Assembly: GCA_945910005.1 (NCBI GenBank)
Contig: OX246745.1
Span: 41,517,449 to 41,581,448, forward strand
Origin: Isoperla grammatica
Lineage: Eukaryota; Arthropoda; Insecta; Plecoptera; Perlodidae
Direction of reading: 5' to 3'
Length of the DNA stretch: 64,000 bases
A program made the position numbers and the translations under genes. Positions 58,101 to 64,000 of the stretch are shown here, piece after piece (position 1 is the first letter of the stretch; every line of letters begins with the position of its first letter). The notes beneath the pieces are model-generated. The model saw only the letters and a program-made list of their open reading frames with translations, was not told the origin of the DNA and searched no databases.

Positions 58101-61100
58101 AAGTATGTTCAGAGAGGAGTTCACGTTTAAATAACGTTTTCAAGTATGTTCAGAGGGTAATACACGTTTAAATAACGTTATCAAGTATGTTCAGAGGGTA
58201 ATACACGTTTAAATAACGTTATCAAGTATGTTCAGAGGGTAATACACGTTTTAATAACGTTATCAAGTATGTTCAGAGGGTAATACACGTTTAAATAACG
58301 TTATCCAGTATGCTCAGAGAAGAGAACACGTTTTAATAACGTTATCAAGTATGTTCAGAGGGTAATACACGTTTAAATAACGTTATCAAGTATGCTCAGA
58401 GAAGAGAACACGTTTTAATAACGTTATCAAGTATGTTCAGAGGGTAATACACGTTTAAATAACGTTATCAAGTATGCTCAGAGAAGAGAACACGTTTTAA
58501 TAACGTTATCAAGTATGTTCAGAGGGTAATACACGTTTAAATAACGTTATCAAGTATGTTCAGAGGGTAATACACGTTTAAATAACGTTATCAAGTAGGT
58601 TCAGAGAGGAGTTCACGTTTAAATAACGTTTTCAAGTATGTTCAGAGGGTAATACACGTTTAAATAACGTTATCAAGTATGTTCAGAGGGTAATACACGT
58701 TTAAATAACGTTATCAAGTATGTTCAGAGGGTAATACACGTTTAAATAACGTTATCAAGTATGTTCAGAGGGTAATACACGTTTAAATAACGTTATCAAG
58801 TATGTTCAGAGTGGAGTACACGTTTAAATAACGTTATCAAGTATGTTCAGAGGGTAATACACGTTTAAATAACGTTATCAAGTATGTTCAGAGGGTAATA
58901 CACGTTTAAATAACGTTATCAAGTATGTTCAGAGGGTAATACACGTTTAAATAACGTTATCAAGTATGTTCAGAGGGGTACACGTTTTAATAACGTTATC
59001 AAGTATGTTCAGAGGGTAATACACGTTTAAATAACGTTATCAAGTATGTTCAGAGGGGAGTACACGTTTAAATAACGTTATCAAGTATGTTCAGAGTGGA
59101 GTACACGTTTAAATAACGTTATCCAGTATGCTCAGAGAAGAGAACACGTTTTAATAACGTTATCAAGTATGTTCAGAGGGTAATACACGTTTAAATAACG
59201 TTATCAAGTATGCTCAGAGAAGAGAACACGTTTTAATAACGTTATCAAGTATGTTCAGAGGGTAATACACGTTTAAATAACGTTATCAAGTATGTTCAGA
59301 GGGTAATACACGTTTAAATAACGTTATCAAGTAGGTTCAGAGAGGAGTTCACGTTTAAATAACGTTATCAAGTATGTTCAGAGGGTAATACACGTTTTAA
59401 TAACGTTATCAAGTATGTTCAGAGGGTAATACACGTTTAAATAACGTTATCCAGTATGCTCAGAGAAGAGAACACGTTTTAATAACGTTATCAAGTATGT
59501 TCAGAGGGTAATACACGTTTAAATAACGTTATCAAGTATGCTCAGAGAAGAGAACACGTTTTAATAACGTTATCAAGTATGTTCAGAGGGTAATACACGT
59601 TTAAATAACGTTATCAAGTATGTTCAGAGGGTAATACACGTTTAAATAACGTTATCAAGTAGGTTCAGAGAGGAGTTCACGTTTAAATAACGTTTTCAAG
59701 TATGTTCAGAGGGTAATACACGTTTAAATAACGTTATCAAGTATGTTCAGAGGGTAATACACGTTTAAATAACGTTATCAAGTATGTTCAGAGGGTAATA
59801 CACGTTTAAATAACGTTATCAAGTATGTTCAGAGGGTAATACACGTTTAAATAACGTTATCAAGTATGTTCAGAGTGGAGTACACGTTTAAATAACGTTA
59901 TCAAGTATGTTCAGAGGGTAATACACGTTTAAATAACGTTATCAAGTATGTTCAGAGGGGAGTACACGTTTAAATAACGTTATCAAGTATGTTCAGAGTG
60001 GAGTACACGTTTAAATAACGTTATCCAGTATGCTCAGAGAAGAGAACACGTTTTAATAACGTTATCAAGTATGTTCAGAGGGTAATACACGTTTAAATAA
60101 CGTTATCAAGTATGCTCAGAGAAGAGAACACGTTTTAATAACGTTATCAAGTATGTTCAGAGGGTAATACACGTTTAAATAACGTTATCAAGTATGTTCA
60201 GAGGGTAATACACGTTTAAATAACGTTATCCAGTATGCTCAGAGAAGAGAACACGTTTTAATAACGTTATCAAGTATGTTCAGAGGGTAATACACGTTTA
60301 AATAACGTTATCAAGTATGCTCAGAGAAGAGAACACGTTTTAATAACGTTATCAAGTATGTTCAGAGGGTAATACACGTTTAAATAACGTTATCAAGTAT
60401 GTTCAGAGGGTAATACACGTTTAAATAACGTTATCAAGTAGGTTCAGAGAGGAGTTCACGTTTAAATAACGTTTTCAAGTATGTTCAGAGGGTAATACAC
60501 GTTTAAATAACGTTATCAAGTATGTTCAGAGGGTAATACACGTTTAAATAACGTTATCAAGTATGTTCAGAGGGTAATACACGTTTAAATAACGTTATCA
60601 AGTATGTTCAGAGGGTAATACACGTTTAAATAACGTTATCAAGTATGTTCAGAGGGGTACACGTTTTAATAACGTTATCAAGTATGTTCAGAGGGTAATA
60701 CACGTTTAAATAACGTTATCAAGTATGTTCAGAGAGGAGTTCACGTTTAAATAACGTTTTCAAGTATGTTCAGAGGGTAATACACGTTTAAATAACGTTA
60801 TCAAGTATGTTCAGAGGGTAATACACGTTTAAATAACGTTATCAAGTATGTTCAGAGGGTAATACACGTTTTAATAACGTTATCAAGTATGTTCAGAGGG
60901 TAATACACGTTTAAATAACGTTATCCAGTATGCTCAGAGAAGAGAACACGTTTTAATAACGTTATCAAGTATGTTCAGAGGGTAATACACGTTTAAATAA
61001 CGTTATCAAGTATGCTCAGAGAAGAGAACACGTTTTAATAACGTTATCAAGTATGTTCAGAGGGTAATACACGTTTAAATAACGTTATCAAGTATGTTCA

Positions 61101-62959
61101 GAGGGTAATACACGTTTAAATAACGTTATCAAGTAGGTTCAGAGAGGAGTTCACGTTTAAATAACGTTTTCAAGTATGTTCAGAGGGTAATACACGTTTA
61201 AATAACGTTATCAAGTATGTTCAGAGGGTAATACACGTTTAAATAACGTTATCAAGTATGTTCAGAGGGTAATACACGTTTAAATAACGTTATCAAGTAT
61301 GTTCAGAGGGTAATACACGTTTAAATAACGTTATCAAGTATGTTCAGAGTGGAGTACACGTTTAAATAACGTTATCAAGTATGTTCAGAGGGTAATACAC
61401 GTTTAAATAACGTTATCAAGTATGTTCAGAGGGTAATACACGTTTAAATAACGTTATCAAGTATGTTCAGAGGGTAATACACGTTTAAATAACGTTATCA
61501 AGTATGTTCAGAGGGTAATACACGTTTAAATAACGTTATCAAGTATGTTCAGAGGGGTACACGTTTTAATAACGTTATCAAGTATGTTCAGAGGGTAATA
61601 CACGTTTAAATAACGTTATCAAGTATGTTCAGAGAGGAGTTCACGTTTAAATAACGTTTTCAAGTATGTTCAGAGGGTAATACACGTTTAAATAACGTTA
61701 TCAAGTATGTTCAGAGGGTAATACACGTTTAAATAACGTTATCAAGTATGTTCAGAGGGGTACACGTTTTAATAACGTTATCAAGTATGTTCAGAGGGTA
61801 ATACACGTTTAAATAACGTTATCAAGTATGTTCAGAGAGGAGTTCACGTTTAAATAACGTTTTCAAGTATGTTCAGAGGGTAATACACGTTTAAATAACG
61901 TTATCAAGTATGTTCAGAGGGTAATACACGTTTAAATAACGTTATCAAGTATGTTCAGAGGGTAATACACGTTTTAATAACGTTATCAAGTATGTTCAGA
62001 GGGTAATACACGTTTAAATAACGTTATCCAGTATGCTCAGAGAAGAGAACACGTTTTAATAACGTTATCAAGTATGTTCAGAGGGTAATACACGTTTAAA
62101 TAACGTTATCAAGTATGCTCAGAGAAGAGAACACGTTTTAATAACGTTATCAAGTATGTTCAGAGGGTAATACACGTTTAAATAACGTTATCAAGTATGT
62201 TCAGAGGGTAATACACGTTTAAATAACGTTATCAAGTAGGTTCAGAGAGGAGTTCACGTTTAAATAACGTTTTCAAGTATGTTCAGAGGGTAATACACGT
62301 TTAAATAACGTTATCAAGTATGTTCAGAGGGTAATACACGTTTAAATAACGTTATCAAGTATGTTCAGAGGGTAATACACGTTTAAATAACGTTATCAAG
62401 TATGTTCAGAGGGTAATACACGTTTAAATAACGTTATCAAGTATGTTCAGAGTGGAGTACACGTTTAAATAACGTTATCAAGTATGTTCAGAGGGTAATA
62501 CACGTTTAAATAACGTTATCAAGTATGTTCAGAGGGTAATACACGTTTAAATAACGTTATCAAGTATGTTCAGAGGGTAATACACGTTTAAATAACGTTA
62601 TCAAGTATGTTCAGAGTGGAGTACACGTTTAAATAACGTTATCAAGTATGTTCAGAGGGTAATACACGTTTAAATAACGTTATCAAGTATGTTCAGAGGG
62701 TAATACACGTTTAAATAACGTTATCAAGTATGTTCAGAGGGTAATACACGTTTAAATAACGTTATCAAGTATGTTCAGAGGGTAATACACGTTTAAATAA
62801 CGTTATCAAGTATGTTCAGAGGGTAATACACGTTTAAATAACGTTATCAAGTATGTTCAGAGGGTAATACACGTTTAAATAACGTTATCAAGTATGTTCA
62901 GAGGGTAATACACGTTTAAATAACGTTATCAAGTATGTTCAGAGAGGAGTACACGTTTA
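55154..62959. repeat. 41-bp satellite array, 7.8 kb, with higher-order structure
   Basis: About 190 monomers of 38-43 bp; main type ATCAAGTATGTTCAGAGGGT plus AATACACGTTTAAATAACGTT. Variant monomers carry GGGGTACACG, GTGGAGTACACG, CCAGTATGCTCAGAGAAGAG and AGGTTCAGAGAGGAGTTCACG. Variants recur in fixed order, and whole stretches repeat at an offset of about 2.62 kb (56828 with 59449, 57403 with 60021, 57608 with 60226, 58304 with 60921). Each monomer holds the dyad ACGTT-TAAAT-AACGT. No coding potential. Confidence 0.97.
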
Positions 62960-63506
62960 AAGCTTTGCAACAGCTGAATATAAGTGAAGCAATTTACTTT
63001 CCTTACAGTCCTTGTTTGAAGACGACAACCACACATATTCAATAATAGCGTCTTTATTTTTTTTTATTTTACATACAAAATACAACTGCACTGGTACATG
63101 AAGAAATACATAAGGAAATAAAAATATTATGTAAAGAAAAAAAATGGGCGAATTTAAGTACATATGTAGTTTTCTTACAATTAACCCTTCTTAAAATTAC
63201 ACTAAAATGTAATGTATTCTTGCAATAGTGAGGGAGATAGCATGACATCATGTTCCGCATACCTGATGAACTGGACAATACTACCCCTCTCGTAGGAAGT
63301 TAATATATTCAAATGGTTTCCTCTGGTTTCCACAACTCAATATGTCTTATTCATATTCAAACAAAAGTAGACATATGTTGTTGTTTGTTTGAAAGTAGGC
63401 CTACTACAGTATATAAAGGAGTTCGATTTATACATTTGCATAACAAATCGTCAGCAAGTATTGGCATATTGTGAAGTAACTCGTCAAATCCTAGCAAGTC
63501 AGTTTT
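62960..63506. other. No supported gene
   Basis: AT-rich sequence right of the satellite. Two overlapping minus-strand ORFs (62957-63278) have no recognisable domain. Confidence 0.5.
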
Positions 63507-63660
63507 AGGTGGCTTAGTGGTAAGAGGAGATCCTACTGAGGGCGGTCACTGATTCGATAAAGGCCACCACCAATCCCGACTGGAGGTTTTTAGAGTTTTT
63601 TTCTCAATAATCACGCGAATTCTGGATTAGTCCTAATAACAATCCCCGGTTAATCTTCCC
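63507..63660 (+). mobile_element. SINE-C copy, eroded
   Basis: Starts AGGTGGCTTAGTGGTAAGAG (A-box-like) with a mutated B box GATTCGATAAA, then CACCAATCCCGACTGGAGGT and CACGCGAATTCTGGATTAGT, parallel to 47942-48100. Confidence 0.7.
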
Positions 63661-64000
63661 CTTCTCTCCAAACCTTGTAATATCTCACTTTACTCATTCC
63701 GACCTCAGATCCGTCTCTACCTCTACCAATACCTTCATGCACACTGTTTCTACCAATATCAACGAGTTCTGACATTTGTCCATACCCATAAAGGTGATAT
63801 TTACGATACGTTAGGAACTATATGTAAGTAGAAAGGTTAATAGTTTTGGTCTCATCTATTTCGTCAGCATTGTGACTAGCCCATTGGTGGGCCAGGTTTA
63901 GAATGAAAAACTTTTCTTCCTTGGGCAGTTGTTTTCAGAAAAAAAGCATCTTTAAAAAAGAGATATTTTGCAAACAGTGTGATTATTCAATTTACTTTCG
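63661..64000. other. No recognisable feature
   Basis: Unique-looking sequence to the right edge of the window; nothing supported. Confidence 0.5.

Overview
This is animal genomic DNA, AT-rich and dominated by repeats, with no sign of prokaryotic organisation. Introns with canonical splice sites, a BEL/Pao LTR retrotransposon, non-LTR retrotransposons, tRNA-derived SINEs, foldback and TIR elements, and long minisatellite arrays point to an invertebrate, probably marine. The species cannot be fixed from the sequence; an ambulacrarian or lophotrochozoan is my low-confidence guess.

Only one piece of convincing host coding sequence was found. It is a 231-nt minus-strand exon (15279-15509) encoding most of the PAS (eag) domain of an ERG/Kv11-type (KCNH2/6/7-like) voltage-gated potassium channel. 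It has a good acceptor and donor, and its length and phases match exon 2 of the vertebrate gene as I remember it. If the gene is intact, most of this window is intron of that channel gene.

Layout: 1-1735 short tandem repeats. 2089-3553 LINE-1, a 5'-truncated non-LTR element sitting in an (ATT)n tract. 4941-6592 a 20-bp satellite. 6630-7925 fragments of three SINE families. 7988-15005 a BEL/Pao element (LTRs 8184-8671 and 14223-14704) inserted in an (ATT)n tract; its gag-pol frame carries one in-frame stop and an altered RT active site. 15279-15509 the KCNH exon. 15765-17712 a SINE split by LINE-3. 17734-23556 LINE-2, again in an (ATT)n tract, split by a 3.8-kb long-TIR element (19522-23307) whose decayed minus-strand ORF is itself split by a SINE. 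23575-25300 tandem repeats and a hairpin. 25850-35370 several copies, in both orientations, of a foldback-like family with an internal 33-bp minisatellite. 36416-38180 a 26/52-bp array and a TIR MITE, both involving a SINE tail. 39069-41265 a 17-bp array that recurs at 51083-51556. 41838-43945 a 134-bp array. 44139-49160 small repeats and SINEs. 50244-50443 assembly gap. 53038-53875 an ~840-bp palindrome. 55154-62959 a 7.8-kb, 41-bp satellite with higher-order structure.

The mobile elements are nested, so relative ages can be read: SINE-A was hit by LINE-3; LINE-2 was hit by the TIR element, which was hit by SINE-B; a SINE-C copy was hit by a MITE. The long apparent reading frames in the tandem arrays are by-products of repeat units that lack stop codons and are not reported as genes.
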